This document shows, one piece after another, positions 49,474 through 58,639 of a stretch of 64,000 nt of DNA. The DNA comes from Clostridiales bacterium (GTDB lineage: Bacteria; Bacillota; Clostridia; Lachnospirales; Lachnospiraceae). The DNA is taken from positions 122,641 to 186,640 of the forward strand of contig JAJBVD010000030.1 in assembly GCA_020859985.1 (NCBI GenBank), in the 5' to 3' direction. Each line of letters opens with the position of its first letter. Position 1 is the first letter of the stretch. A program made the translations under genes and the position numbers. Below the pieces are notes generated by a model. That model was not told the origin of the DNA. It saw only the letters and a list, made by a program, of their open reading frames with translations, and did no database searches.

Positions 49474-51102
49474 TTATAATTTCTTCAATATCTCCCGTTC
49501 GCGGCTCTGGCAGGTAAAGAGAATGACCTGCCGGCCGCTTTTTTTCAGCCATCGAAGGGTTTCTTCGAGTCTGCGGTCGTCGTACATCGCAAAGGTCTCG
49601 TCGAGGAGGACGGGAAGGGATGTGCGGTGAGGATTAGAGGTATTTTCCATAAACATCTCGCCGGCGGCCATCCGCAGCGCAAAGTAAATCTGCTGCATGG
49701 TTCCGCTGCTGACCTGACTTAAGCCCAGCACACGCGATGGCGTGTGAATCCGCACCTCTGCAGCATCGTCCATTACAATGCGGTTGTATCTGCCGCAGGT
49801 GATCTGCTCCAGGATTTCCGAGGCAATCTCGTTCAAACGTCCGCCGTTAGCCTGATAGATCCGGTCGGAGATCTCGCAGATGCGGTCAATGGCCAATGTC
49901 AGCGCTCTGATCTCCATCTGAAGGTCCGGGATCTCCGCTGCAGCGTTCATGCCGGAATGATAGTTTCCCGAAGAGGCTGCAGAATTACCGCTCTGCCACG
50001 CGGCATGCTGCTGATACAGCTTCTCCAGTTCTTCCTCAAGTTTGCGCAGGGACTCCCGGCGGCTTTTGATATCCTTTTGAAGCTCCGGCGGACACCCCGG
50101 CCGATCCTCCGCATGGTATCCCGTTCCACTGTAATCCTTATCTGCCGCGCTCATATCACCGTCCGAACGTTCCCCCGCTTCCGATGCAAATAAAAAGTGC
50201 ACACCAAAGGCCATCGCCCAGAACAGGGCTGTCATAACTCCCAGAAAAATACGCAGGGTCGCTCCTTCCGTCAGAAAAGCGCCTCCCATGGTCAACGCGC
50301 CCGCAATCACCATCATCGCGCAGAGAAGCCTTCTCATCCATGGAGAAACCGATCTGTCAGACTCTTCCTCCCTCTGAGCCTCTCCATCGCGCCCACGTGC
50401 GGCCGGGCTCTCCTGTCTGTCAATCATTTCTCCGCTGTAATATGCGGCCTGCTGCTGCAGAAAATCCAGCTCCCGATGAAGTGCATCTGCTTTTTCCTGT
50501 TTTTGCGCAATCTTTTTCTCCAGTTCTTCTTCTTCCTTTTTTTGCTGCTGTTCCAGCTGTTTTTTCTTTTTGCGAAGCGACTGCAGAGCCCGCGTCACAT
50601 CAATCTCGCCGTCCATCGAGCTGTCGCTGTTGAGCATGTAGCGCCGCAGCTCCTGCGCGAGTGCTTCATCCGTCTCACAGTGCAGCTGAGGGATAAAGAC
50701 CGAATTGATAAAAGCCGTCTCGCTCATTCCGCCAAGCAGCGTCTCCAGATCCTCCTGCGGATGCTCCGACTCCAGATTTCGTGTCTCACAGACCAGTCCA
50801 AGCGGCTTCCCACCGCGTTCAAAACGGCGATCAATCCGATAAATCTCCCCGTCCTCCATGATGCGCATACTCCCATAAAACGCGCCCGGCGAATCCCAGG
50901 GCTGACGAATCTGATATTCATCCATCCTTGCCGCGCGGCCGCGGCCGCGATTCAGGCCGAACAGCATCGCTTTTATATAAGAATGAATCGTCGTCTTTCC
51001 CGTCTCATTCCCCCCATAGATGATGTTGACTCCCGGGCGAAATGTCATACGGTAATCTGAAAATTTTCCATATTTTCCTATCAGAAGCTCCTGTATCTCC
51101 AT
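49474..51102 (-). CDS. SbcC/YhaN-like AAA ATPase with internal membrane segments
   Basis: The 542-residue SMC-like ATPase begins MEIQELLIGKYGKFSDYRMT and has Walker A IYGGNETGKTTIHSYI, then a coiled coil (LRKKKKQLEQQQKKEEEELE). In place of a zinc hook there are two hydrophobic stretches (RLLCAMMVIAGALTMGGAF; LRIFLGVMTALFWAMAFGVH). A second coil and the ABC signature and Walker B (LSQVSSGTMQQIYFALRMA; LPVLLDETFAMYDDRRLEET) follow. Much shorter than Bacillus YhaN (over 950 residues). The ATG at 51102 has GGGGGAGAG upstream. It probably pairs with the nuclease encoded 150 bases upstream, forming an SbcCD/Mre11-Rad50-like complex, here possibly held at the membrane. Confidence 0.87.
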   Translation of the reverse strand: MEIQELLIGKYGKFSDYRMTFRPGVNIIYGGNETGKTTIHSYIKAMLFGLNRGRGRAARMDEYQIRQPWDSPGAFYGSMRIMEDGEIYRIDRRFERGGKPLGLVCETRNLESEHPQEDLETLLGGMSETAFINSVFIPQLHCETDEALAQELRRYMLNSDSSMDGEIDVTRALQSLRKKKKQLEQQQKKEEEELEKKIAQKQEKADALHRELDFLQQQAAYYSGEMIDRQESPAARGRDGEAQREEESDRSVSPWMRRLLCAMMVIAGALTMGGAFLTEGATLRIFLGVMTALFWAMAFGVHFLFASEAGERSDGDMSAADKDYSGTGYHAEDRPGCPPELQKDIKSRRESLRKLEEELEKLYQQHAAWQSGNSAASSGNYHSGMNAAAEIPDLQMEIRALTLAIDRICEISDRIYQANGGRLNEIASEILEQITCGRYNRIVMDDAAEVRIHTPSRVLGLSQVSSGTMQQIYFALRMAAGEMFMENTSNPHRTSLPVLLDETFAMYDDRRLEETLRWLKKSGRQVILFTCQSREREILKKL

Positions 51103-51252
51103 ACTCTCCCCCTGTATAAAACGCTCCGTCTGAACAACTCCGACATATCTGTTCCCGCATGCATCATTCCGACATAATAGCTGCAAAGATACCGAACCAT
51201 CAGCCTTCGTACCTACTGCTCATTCCGTCTCACTGCTCATTCAGCGCGAACA

Positions 51253-52305
51253 TCATTTCTCAGGATACAGCAGCGCCTCCAGCCCATAAGCAAGCGCCTT
51301 CTTCTCTGTCAGATTTTTCGGACCGTTTCCAAAGCTTTCAATATAATCCCCGATCAGTTGGCCGCGATACTGCCTTCTCAGCTCCTCCAGATGAAATGCG
51401 GGAACCGTGTGATCTTCCACCTCCAGAATGCGGCCGCATTTCAGATATTCCCGAAAATCCGGCCGAAACTGCGGATGACGCTCTCCGTCCAGTGTGATCC
51501 GATAAATATCCTGGCTGCCCTTTTCCCGCACCATCCGCGCAATCTTTTCCCGCACAGAAAAGGTCGTATCCTCTTCCGACACCGTCACAACTTCTTTCCG
51601 GTACTGCCGCTGCGCCTTTTCCACAAAGGACAGCTTCACCTTTTTGCGCTGCACATCTCCGATGATATAGCCGTGCGGTCCGATATCGTTGCAGTCAATC
51701 GGTTCCAATGCCCCCGCGTACATGGCAAGATTCCGGATAAATACCTGCGGCCTGTGAATGTGTCCGAGCGCAATATAATCAAAGCCCGAATCTGTCATTC
51801 TTTCCCGGCTGATGGGAATGTGCTTCGCATCCCCGCCATGCGCGAGCAGGATTTTAAAATAATCGCCTTTTTCTGCAGCAATACCGTCATAAAGCGGGTC
51901 TGAGATTTCCTGCTGGTGATAGCTGAAGCCATAAATCTCCGTTTTGAGATCCGGCAGACGCACTCTCTCACACTCCGGTGAAAACAGACAGATCACGTTC
52001 TCATTCCACGGATAATTCAGATAGGGCGACCCCTGCGCAAGATAGTCGTGATTGCCCGCGATCAGAACTACCATCGTCTTTTCCAGAGTCGAAAAAAGAT
52101 AATTGACTTCTTTTAACTCCCGCGGCTCCGGCTGACGGTGAAACAGATCCCCCGCGATCAGCAGCAGATCCACCTTCTTCTCATTCGCGTCCGCAATACA
52201 CTGCCGGAAGCTCTCCCACAGCTCCCGCCCCCTGTCCTTGGACCAGACATAACCGTGATCCGGCGCGGCTCCCAGATGTACATCCGCGATATGCATAAAA
52301 CGCAT
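51253..52305 (-). CDS. SbcD/YhaO-like metallophosphoesterase (DNA repair exonuclease)
   Basis: The 350 residues start MRFMHIADVHLGAAPDHGYV. All Mre11-type phosphoesterase motifs are visible: D-x-H in ADVHLG, LLIAGDLFHR, VVLIAGNHDYL, ILLAHGGDAKH and IALGHIHRPQ. A C-terminal capping domain follows. The frame opens with a TTG at 52323, but the ATG at 52305 with GGAGGAG ten bases upstream is the family start. It precedes the SbcC-like gene on the same strand, and the two are likely subunits of one nuclease acting on DNA ends or hairpins. Confidence 0.92.
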   Translation of the reverse strand: MRFMHIADVHLGAAPDHGYVWSKDRGRELWESFRQCIADANEKKVDLLLIAGDLFHRQPEPRELKEVNYLFSTLEKTMVVLIAGNHDYLAQGSPYLNYPWNENVICLFSPECERVRLPDLKTEIYGFSYHQQEISDPLYDGIAAEKGDYFKILLAHGGDAKHIPISRERMTDSGFDYIALGHIHRPQVFIRNLAMYAGALEPIDCNDIGPHGYIIGDVQRKKVKLSFVEKAQRQYRKEVVTVSEEDTTFSVREKIARMVREKGSQDIYRITLDGERHPQFRPDFREYLKCGRILEVEDHTVPAFHLEELRRQYRGQLIGDYIESFGNGPKNLTEKKALAYGLEALLYPEK

Positions 52306-52528
52306 AAGCAGCTCTCCTCCCAAAAATTTTAAACTTTTTAAAGTATAACATAGTTTTTTTTGTGAAAGCTATGATATACTGCTGTAAACAGTTCCCAACA
52401 GCAGGCTGCCAAAAAGCTGCTGTAAGGAAACCAAGGAACCAGGCAGCTGTGAAGCCAGAAGACACCGGACAGCTGCGAAACCGGGAACGGCTAAAGTCGT
52501 TTCCAATAAAATACAGGAGGAGAGGAAC

Positions 52529-52966
52529 ATGAGTAAGCTCGCAGAAGAATTCAAAGCCTTTATTATGCGCGGCAATGTTATCGACATGGCAGTCGGCGTA
52601 ATCATCGGTGCAGCATTCAGCAATATCGTATCATCGCTTGTGAACGATATCGTGATGCCGGTAGTCACACTGGTGACCGGACGGATCAATTTTACCGATC
52701 TGATGATCCCGCTCGACGGCAACAGCTATTCCACGCTGGCCGCGGCACAGGAAGCAGGTGCGTCCGTCATCGCCTACGGCAATTTCATCCAGATGATCGT
52801 TGAGTTTTTACTGACGGCTCTGGTGATTTTCTTTGTCATCAAGGGCATCAATAAGCTTCATAAGCCGGCTCCGGAACCGGAAGTGACCACCAAGATCTGC
52901 CCGTTCTGCAAGTCCGAGGTACATAAAGACGCGACCAAGTGCCCGAACTGCACATCAGCACTGTAA
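52529..52966 (+). CDS. mscL: Large-conductance mechanosensitive channel with C-terminal zinc ribbon
   Basis: MscL opens under membrane tension to release solutes during osmotic downshock. The 145 residues show the amphipathic N-helix and TM1 (FKAFIMRGNVIDMAVGVIIG, AAFSNIVSSLVNDIVMPVV), the periplasmic loop and TM2 (FIQMIVEFLLTALVIFFVIK). Instead of the usual short charged helix alone, the C-terminus ends in a CxxC..CxxC zinc ribbon (CPFCKSEVHKDATKCPNC). AGGAGGAG precedes the ATG. Confidence 0.95.
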   Translation: MSKLAEEFKAFIMRGNVIDMAVGVIIGAAFSNIVSSLVNDIVMPVVTLVTGRINFTDLMIPLDGNSYSTLAAAQEAGASVIAYGNFIQMIVEFLLTALVIFFVIKGINKLHKPAPEPEVTTKICPFCKSEVHKDATKCPNCTSAL

Positions 52967-52989
52967 AGCAGCTTTCCTATGTGCATCGT

Positions 52990-53033
52990 GCGCATCCCCC
53001 GGAGGGTTTTATTATAAGGGAACGAAGTTTCCT
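52990..53033. repeat. Intergenic palindromic repeat, family 2
   Basis: GCGCATCCCCCGGAGGGTTT and then TATAAGGGAACGAAGTTTCCT. Both blocks recur in order at 62743-62788. The AGGGAAC/GTTTCCT core can pair. Confidence 0.55.
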
Positions 53034-53072
53034 ACATCAATCGAGTAGGGAGACTTGTCCCCTGCGCATCAT

Positions 53073-53123
53073 AAAAGCCGGCTCGCAGCGGAAACATAAA
53101 ATCCGAGCGGGCCGGCTTTTTTT
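53073..53123. terminator. Bidirectional terminator between mscL and dnaJ-like gene
   Basis: AAAAGCCGGC (53073-53082) pairs with GCCGGCTTTT (53111-53120), with further CTCG/CGAG pairing inside, and is followed by T on the plus strand. It serves two convergent genes. Confidence 0.8.
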
Positions 53124-53129
53124 GACTTT

Positions 53130-53900
53130 TTAACAGCACAGAAAATACGGCATAGCGCCCATCCGTCCTCCTCCGCCGCAGCAGCAGCTGCAGATCAGCC
53201 AGGTCAGGCAGAGACGGGTACAGTAATTATTGGCATGCGACATCGGGCTTCCGTATTCCTCGCCCATCGACTGGTACCAGCGGCCGCCGCCCTCCATCTC
53301 AGAGAGAAGCTGGCGGTACTGCATATTGTTGGGCTCCATCTGCACCGCCTTCTGTGCATGATCAAGCGCCAGAACGTTGTTGCCCCTGCCGGAATTTGCA
53401 AGTGCACTTAAGTAATACCAGCGGGCGGTGCGGTTGGAAATGCCGTTCAGGACGTTGATGGCTTCGTCGTAGTGGTTGCTGCGGATGTAATTCTCCGCCG
53501 CGCGCAGATGCGGGTCGTCATTCGCGGACGAGCCGGATGAAGTGCTCTGACCGCTGCTGCCGCCATATCTGCCATAACCGCCAAATCCTCCGTAACCACC
53601 ATAGCCACCATAGCCACCATAACCGCCGTAGCCACTGCTGCCGTAACCGCCGGCAGAAGAGGATGATGAGCGGCCGCCGTTCTGCTTCGCCTCGTAGCTG
53701 CCCGCACCATGCTCTTTGTCATACATGATCTGCTGGTACGCCTGCTGGACTTCTTTGAACTTCTCTTCGGCCTGTGCTTTATTGGGATTATTGATATTCG
53801 CGTCCGGATGGTATTGACGGCTCAGCTTGCGGTAAGCCTTTTTGATCTCTTCCTCAGAAGCATTTCTCGATACCCCAAGAACCTCATATGGATCTTTCAT
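53130..53900 (-). CDS. DnaJ-domain protein with Gly/Tyr repeats and TPR-like region
   Basis: The 256 residues start with a J domain ([36 protein letters not shown] with the HPD motif that stimulates Hsp70). A Ser-rich spacer and a [10 protein letters not shown] repeat (~95-120) follow, then a tetratricopeptide-like helical part ([40 protein letters not shown]). The Cys-rich hydrophobic end contains [15 protein letters not shown]. It has no zinc-finger or client-binding domain of true DnaJ, so it is a specialised co-chaperone. Its start overlaps the end of the DUF5685 gene by 17 bases, an association common in Firmicutes. Confidence 0.9.
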   Translation of the reverse strand: MKDPYEVLGVSRNASEEEIKKAYRKLSRQYHPDANINNPNKAQAEEKFKEVQQAYQQIMYDKEHGAGSYEAKQNGGRSSSSSAGGYGSSGYGGYGGYGGYGGYGGFGGYGRYGGSSGQSTSSGSSANDDPHLRAAENYIRSNHYDEAINVLNGISNRTARWYYLSALANSGRGNNVLALDHAQKAVQMEPNNMQYRQLLSEMEGGGRWYQSMGEEYGSPMSHANNYCTRLCLTWLICSCCCGGGGRMGAMPYFLCC

Positions 53901-54828
53901 AATCTCCTCCAGTGCCCGTCCGTTTCTCTTTCTTACGGTCGGCCTTTTCCTGCATCACAGAATACCTGCACCACACCCCGGAATACAGGATATTGCGGAT
54001 GATCGGTGCGTACTCGATCACCGGAAGCCGCTCAAATGCGCGCGAGGCCTCTGCCATCATCCCATTCAGGATCCTGCGGATCTCCTCGCGGCGCGGCTCT
54101 TCCCAGATATCCGCTGTATCAGCTTCTAACACATTGTAATTGCCGTGCTTTCTGTCTTTTTCAATATCCTCTACTGCATCCAGAAGATAGATGAACTTCC
54201 CGAGATAAAAGCCGATCTGCCGCAAGTCATCCTGCCAGATATCTTCTTTCCAGACACACATTTCAGCCAGAAAATTGCCGGTGAGACCGGCAACATAATC
54301 AATGTCATATCCTGCATCGCCTTTTGATGCAGCATTCATGTCTTCGCCATCCTGATTGCCATGCGGCGCCTTTTTCCAGGCTTCCTCCACCTCATGAAGC
54401 TGACGAATGTTCTCCTCCACTGCCTTTGCCTGACGCGGATATTCCGCACGGATGCGTTCATAGCCGGATTTTAACAGAGCCGAAATCGTGCGCCCTGAGA
54501 CCTTGCGCTCGTCTTCCCAGTCATCCAGTCCCTTTTGATAAGCGAGCAGCACACACATATCCGCTGCATAACCGATGGCTTCATTCTGCGCCATCGCATG
54601 TGCGTGCACCGGATGCGGCAGGCAGCGTTTTTCCTCAAATACAGTCTCCGGCTCATACAGGCCGGTCAGAAGGAGCGCCAGAAACGTCATATCATAATTC
54701 AGCACCAGCTGCGCTCTCCTGCCATAGCGTCGATGCAGCTCCTGACAAAGACCGCAGTAGAAGCTGCGGTAAGTCGTATATTCCCGCAGCTTCAGCTCCT
54801 GTTCATTTATATAAATATATCCAAACAT
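53884..54828 (-). CDS. DUF5685 family protein
   Basis: The 314 residues begin [20 protein letters not shown] and [16 protein letters not shown], features of the DUF5685 family, with FYCGLC resembling a metal- or redox-active cysteine pair. The rest is all-helical: [31 protein letters not shown] and [21 protein letters not shown]. The acidic D-x-x-E-D pattern in the last recalls isoprenoid synthases, but that is only a resemblance. No membrane segment. Tightly coupled to the downstream DnaJ-like gene. Function unknown. Confidence 0.85.
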   Translation of the reverse strand: MFGYIYINEQELKLREYTTYRSFYCGLCQELHRRYGRRAQLVLNYDMTFLALLLTGLYEPETVFEEKRCLPHPVHAHAMAQNEAIGYAADMCVLLAYQKGLDDWEDERKVSGRTISALLKSGYERIRAEYPRQAKAVEENIRQLHEVEEAWKKAPHGNQDGEDMNAASKGDAGYDIDYVAGLTGNFLAEMCVWKEDIWQDDLRQIGFYLGKFIYLLDAVEDIEKDRKHGNYNVLEADTADIWEEPRREEIRRILNGMMAEASRAFERLPVIEYAPIIRNILYSGVWCRYSVMQEKADRKKEKRTGTGGDYERSI

Positions 54829-54854
54829 CGGCTCTCGCTTCTTTTCAATAATCT

Positions 54855-54881
54855 GTAGCTGTTCCGTGCCTTCACGGCTGC
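54855..54881. repeat. Palindromic intergenic repeat, family 1
   Basis: GTAGCTGT and ACGGCTGC arms pair with G-T wobble around TCCGTGCCTTC. The arms have changed together relative to the copy at 18011, keeping the stem. It sits between the zinc-ribbon and DUF5685 genes. Confidence 0.65.
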
Positions 54882-54896
54882 AAAAATCTTTTTCGC

Positions 54897-55304
54897 TCAG
54901 CTTTTCTTCTGGAATTCATTCCGGCACTTCGGGCAGGTAATGCAGATCTTGCCCTTCCCACGCGGGACACGGATCTTCTGCCCGCAGGAAGGACATTTGT
55001 AAATATGATAATCCTTCGCCTCCTGTGCCCGGCGTCCGGTCTTCTGAAAACGCCCCCGGATGCCCTGCGTAAGCTCCATGTATTTGTCATTCTCGGCGCT
55101 GCGCTTCACATAATTCCGGGAAAACATGCGGAAATAACTGACCACCAGCAATACCAGCGCCAGAAGATAGATCAGCGTCTGCCCCGTAAAAATGTTGATC
55201 ACCAACAGCACCAGACACACCGCAAGCGTAAATCTCGACAGCTCATCCGTACCATATCTCCCGGACATAAAGTTTGAAAAGAAGTCCGAAATTTTTTGTC
55301 TCAT
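54897..55304 (-). CDS. Membrane protein with C-terminal zinc ribbon
   Basis: The 135 residues contain two closely spaced hydrophobic segments (FTLAVCLVLLVINIFTGQTL; IYLLALVLLVVSYFRMF), a charged linker, and a zinc ribbon at the end (YKCPSCGQKIRVPRGKGK; ICITCPKCRNEF). The four cysteine pairs are complete. It precedes DUF5685 and the DnaJ-like gene on the same strand and may belong to the same group. Specific function unknown. Confidence 0.85.
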   Translation of the reverse strand: MRQKISDFFSNFMSGRYGTDELSRFTLAVCLVLLVINIFTGQTLIYLLALVLLVVSYFRMFSRNYVKRSAENDKYMELTQGIRGRFQKTGRRAQEAKDYHIYKCPSCGQKIRVPRGKGKICITCPKCRNEFQKKS

Positions 55305-55494
55305 CTCATATCCGCCTCACATTTTCTTATAGTTTAAAAAACTTTAACGCCAATCTGCAGGAATGTCAACGGATGCCGGCTCAATTTCACAGAAATTTTA
55401 GAGAAAAGCCGGATTTCTTTATAAAATGAAAAGCAGCGTCCTCTCTTCGTCAAGGCGCATGCAGCAAAGCACTAAGTCGAAAAAATTTTTCATT

Positions 55495-57927
55495 TCATGC
55501 GATTTTAAAATACAGGCACGCTGTGAACAGGTCATCTTCCATCTGAAGCTCCAGCCTTCCTTCCAGAAGCTCGGCCAGATTCTGCGCGATGGACAGTCCT
55601 AGGCCGCTGCCCTCTGTGCTGCGGCTTGCATCCCCGCGGACAAACCTCCCGGTCAGTTCATCGGCTTCGATCGTGATCTTTTCGCGCGATACATTCTGCA
55701 GGGTGATCAGCACCTCAGCGCCTTCCACCCGCCGTAAGATTACCTGCACCTCTGTATTTTCTCTGGCATATTTGTTGATATTGCCGAGCAGGTTTTCCAG
55801 GATGCGCCAGAGCTGCCGGCCATCAGCCATGATATAGACCGGCTCCTTTTCCATCCGCCAGACAAGTGTAAGGCCCCGTTCTTCCAGACGTTCCTCGAAT
55901 TCCCCGCAGGCCTGCATCAGCATGCTCTGCAGCTCCACGCGCACGATCTCCAGCTCGATATTGCCGGAGCTGATCTTGCTCGCCTCTACGAGATCCTCCG
56001 TAAGCTGCTTCAGGCGCTGCGATTTCTGCTCAAGGACCTCGACATACTGGCGGGTGCGCTCATCCGGCAGATTTTCCCGTTTCAGCAGATCCACATAATT
56101 GACGATCGAGGTAAGGGGCGTCTTCAGATCATGCGAAACATTTGTGATCAGCTCCGCTTTCAGACGCTCGTTTTTCACGATCGCCTCCAGCGCTTTGCAC
56201 AGGCTCTCCCCCATCTCGTTGACCGCTTCCGCCATCCTGCGGGACTCGCCCGAAAGAGCCGTGGTGTCAATGCGATATTGAAGATCCCCCTGCGACAGCT
56301 GATAAATGCCCTCATATACATTCTGTTTTCCGGCCATATCCCGCATCAGATACAGGAGAACGGCCATATCCAGCAATACGACCAGCACCAGACCGACGCG
56401 GCCAAAAAGCAGCATAAACAGGGCGTTCAGTACGAAAAATCCAATATAAAACAACAGCAGCTGGCCGGAAGCCGCACGCGACGAATTCACCTGTCTCCAG
56501 GTCAGGATCAGTGTGCGCGTGACCGAATTTGTCCAGAGTGTCTTCGCAAGAAGGCGCCGTACAAATCCCAGACAGGCTGATAAAAAAATCAACCATGCGG
56601 AAGCGGCAAACACTGCTGCCTGATAATTTTCACTCCCGGGAAGGCGCGCAGATATCTGTCCCCAGCGGGAAGCCAGCAGGGAATATAAAATCGCGACGAT
56701 CAGATATACCCCCAATGCAAGCTCGGTCGGTATGGCATCGATTGTGAGAAATACCTGCGCGATCTGTCCCTCCGTTTCGTTCACATCCGGTTTCTGTACG
56801 GTGGTTCCCTGCAGTTCGTCCGAATCCGTTTGCTTTGATCCTGGTTGCTCTGTTTCTGTTTTCTCCTCAGAAGCATCCGCTGTCGTATGCACAAACTCCC
56901 GCCCGGCGCTCAGCAGGGAGCAAACAAAGCAAAACAGCAGAACGATCAGGCACGTCACCGCACCTGTCGTCGAATTCCGAATGATCCCCTCGCGCTGCGC
57001 GTAGTAATCCGCCCCGGACTGCAGCTCATCACCGACCGGATAGGAAGTGTTTACAGCAAGATATACCTTTTCGTTGGAGCCAACGAAGCGCTCATCTAAA
57101 AACCATTCCGACGCCGCGCTGCTCGCCACCCGGTCCGGATTGGTCACCATGATATTGTAGCTTCTCTCGCCCTCGTAAAGGCTCGTAAAAACCTCCTCTG
57201 CCTCGGCTGTCTCTACAGCCGCTTCATAGGTCGAAGCGGCGATATTTGTATAAACAAGCCCGTTCGAAGTATCTTCAATACAGTACAGAAGATTGGACGG
57301 CGCGTCTGCCGACCAGCTCTCATCCTGCACCGTTGTGTACTCGGTATAGCGTTCATAAAGATCCGCGCAGACCTCATCCAGCTTCGTGTACATTTCCTCA
57401 ACATATCCCGCCGCGTCCGAATACCAGCGGGAGCACTCCGCCAGCGTGATACCGGTCACCGGCAGGATGGTCTCAAGCGCGGCTGACTGTTCATCCAGCC
57501 ATTCGCCGGCCTCTCTCGCACTGTCTCCATCCTTCGCCGCCTCAATCGCGTCATGCAGTGCCTGCCAGCCGCCGTTCTCATAGAAATCCAGCAGATCGCC
57601 CAACAGGTAGGTGGTATTCAGATCCTGGATCGCATTGCCGGTCTCATTGTAGATCTGGATATCAATCTGCTTGGACCGGTCCAGCTCCCCGTCTGTCTCC
57701 AGCAGGCGGATATTGTCCTGTCCCCGGATCTTGTTGGTAAGAATCGTATCTACCTGACGAAAAAAAAGGTCTGATTCCTCATAATTCTGGGAAAGCACAC
57801 TCAGGCTGTTGGAGTCCCCCACCCAGAAGCTGATGCTGACCATGCAAAAAGCGATCCCTCCGGCCGCAATAGCCTGCAGAAGGATCAGAACCGCCTTCAC
57901 CTGCTTTTTATAGATCCATTTTTTCAC
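55495..57927 (-). CDS. Sensor histidine kinase
   Basis: The 810-residue membrane kinase has one membrane helix near residue 20 and a large extracellular sensor (~40-310, rich in acidic helices, family not recognised). Four or more further membrane helices (~315-535, including LGVYLIVAILYSLLASRWG) follow, then a HAMP-like stretch (GDLQYRIDTTALSGESRRMA). The HisKA domain has the phosphoacceptor in NVSHDLKTPLTSIVNYV, and the HATPase has N-box ILENLLGNINKYA and G2 box GSGLGLSIAQNL. The usual DxGxG G1 box reads TLQNVSREKITIEAD, so it is degenerate. It overlaps the response regulator by four bases (ATGA). Signal unknown. Confidence 0.92.
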   Translation of the reverse strand: MKKWIYKKQVKAVLILLQAIAAGGIAFCMVSISFWVGDSNSLSVLSQNYEESDLFFRQVDTILTNKIRGQDNIRLLETDGELDRSKQIDIQIYNETGNAIQDLNTTYLLGDLLDFYENGGWQALHDAIEAAKDGDSAREAGEWLDEQSAALETILPVTGITLAECSRWYSDAAGYVEEMYTKLDEVCADLYERYTEYTTVQDESWSADAPSNLLYCIEDTSNGLVYTNIAASTYEAAVETAEAEEVFTSLYEGERSYNIMVTNPDRVASSAASEWFLDERFVGSNEKVYLAVNTSYPVGDELQSGADYYAQREGIIRNSTTGAVTCLIVLLFCFVCSLLSAGREFVHTTADASEEKTETEQPGSKQTDSDELQGTTVQKPDVNETEGQIAQVFLTIDAIPTELALGVYLIVAILYSLLASRWGQISARLPGSENYQAAVFAASAWLIFLSACLGFVRRLLAKTLWTNSVTRTLILTWRQVNSSRAASGQLLLFYIGFFVLNALFMLLFGRVGLVLVVLLDMAVLLYLMRDMAGKQNVYEGIYQLSQGDLQYRIDTTALSGESRRMAEAVNEMGESLCKALEAIVKNERLKAELITNVSHDLKTPLTSIVNYVDLLKRENLPDERTRQYVEVLEQKSQRLKQLTEDLVEASKISSGNIELEIVRVELQSMLMQACGEFEERLEERGLTLVWRMEKEPVYIMADGRQLWRILENLLGNINKYARENTEVQVILRRVEGAEVLITLQNVSREKITIEADELTGRFVRGDASRSTEGSGLGLSIAQNLAELLEGRLELQMEDDLFTACLYFKIA

Positions 57928-58625
57928 TGGATATTCTCCACTCTGTAGCCAATTCCCCAGATTACCTTAAGATACTTCGGATTCTTCGGGTCAATCTCAA
58001 TTTTCTCCCGGATGTGGCGGATGTGCACGGTCACAGTATTATCCGCGCCGAACGCCTCTTCCTTCCATATCTCCTCATAAATCTGATCAATGGAAAACAC
58101 TTTGCCCTTGTTTTTCACAAGGAACAAAAGGATGTTGTACTCAATACGGGTGAGCTTCACCGGCTCGCCGTCCACCGTGACTTCCTTGCGGTCGTCATTG
58201 ATCACCAGACCGCCCGTCGTATAGACCTGTTCCGAATTGACCGTCTCAGCCGCCGCGCCAAAATTCGTATAGCGGCGGATCTGGGACTTCACCCGCGCAA
58301 TCAGCTCCAGAGGATTGAACGGCTTCGCCACGTAATCGTCCGCACCGAGATTCAGCCCCAGCACTTTATCCGTATCCTGCGATTTTGCGGAGAGAATAAT
58401 GATCGGAATACTGCTGTCCTCACGAATCTTCATGATCGCGTGAATCCCGTCCATCTTCGGCATCATCAGATCGAGGATCAGCAGGTGTACCTCCTGCTGC
58501 TGCAGAATCTCAAGCGCCTGCTCGCCGTCATAGGCTTTCAGCACGTGAAATCCTTCCTGTACCAGATAAAGTTCGATCGCGTCCACGATCTCTTTCTCAT
58601 CATCACATACCAGAATGTTGTACAT
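57924..58625 (-). CDS. OmpR/PhoB-family response regulator
   Basis: The 233 residues have a receiver domain with acidic pocket CDDEKEIVDAIE, phospho-acceptor aspartate in LLILDLMMPKMDGI, Thr/Ser switch in IIILSAKSQD and lysine in YVAKPFNPLEL. A winged helix-turn-helix follows (LTRIEYNILLFLVKNKGKVF; TVTVHIRHIREKIE; VIWGIGYRVE). It pairs with the histidine kinase downstream and lies 14 bases after pyruvate kinase, so all three may share a transcript. Confidence 0.96.
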   Translation of the reverse strand: MYNILVCDDEKEIVDAIELYLVQEGFHVLKAYDGEQALEILQQQEVHLLILDLMMPKMDGIHAIMKIREDSSIPIIILSAKSQDTDKVLGLNLGADDYVAKPFNPLELIARVKSQIRRYTNFGAAAETVNSEQVYTTGGLVINDDRKEVTVDGEPVKLTRIEYNILLFLVKNKGKVFSIDQIYEEIWKEEAFGADNTVTVHIRHIREKIEIDPKNPKYLKVIWGIGYRVENIQ

Positions 58626-58639
58626 ACCGCATCTCCTTC

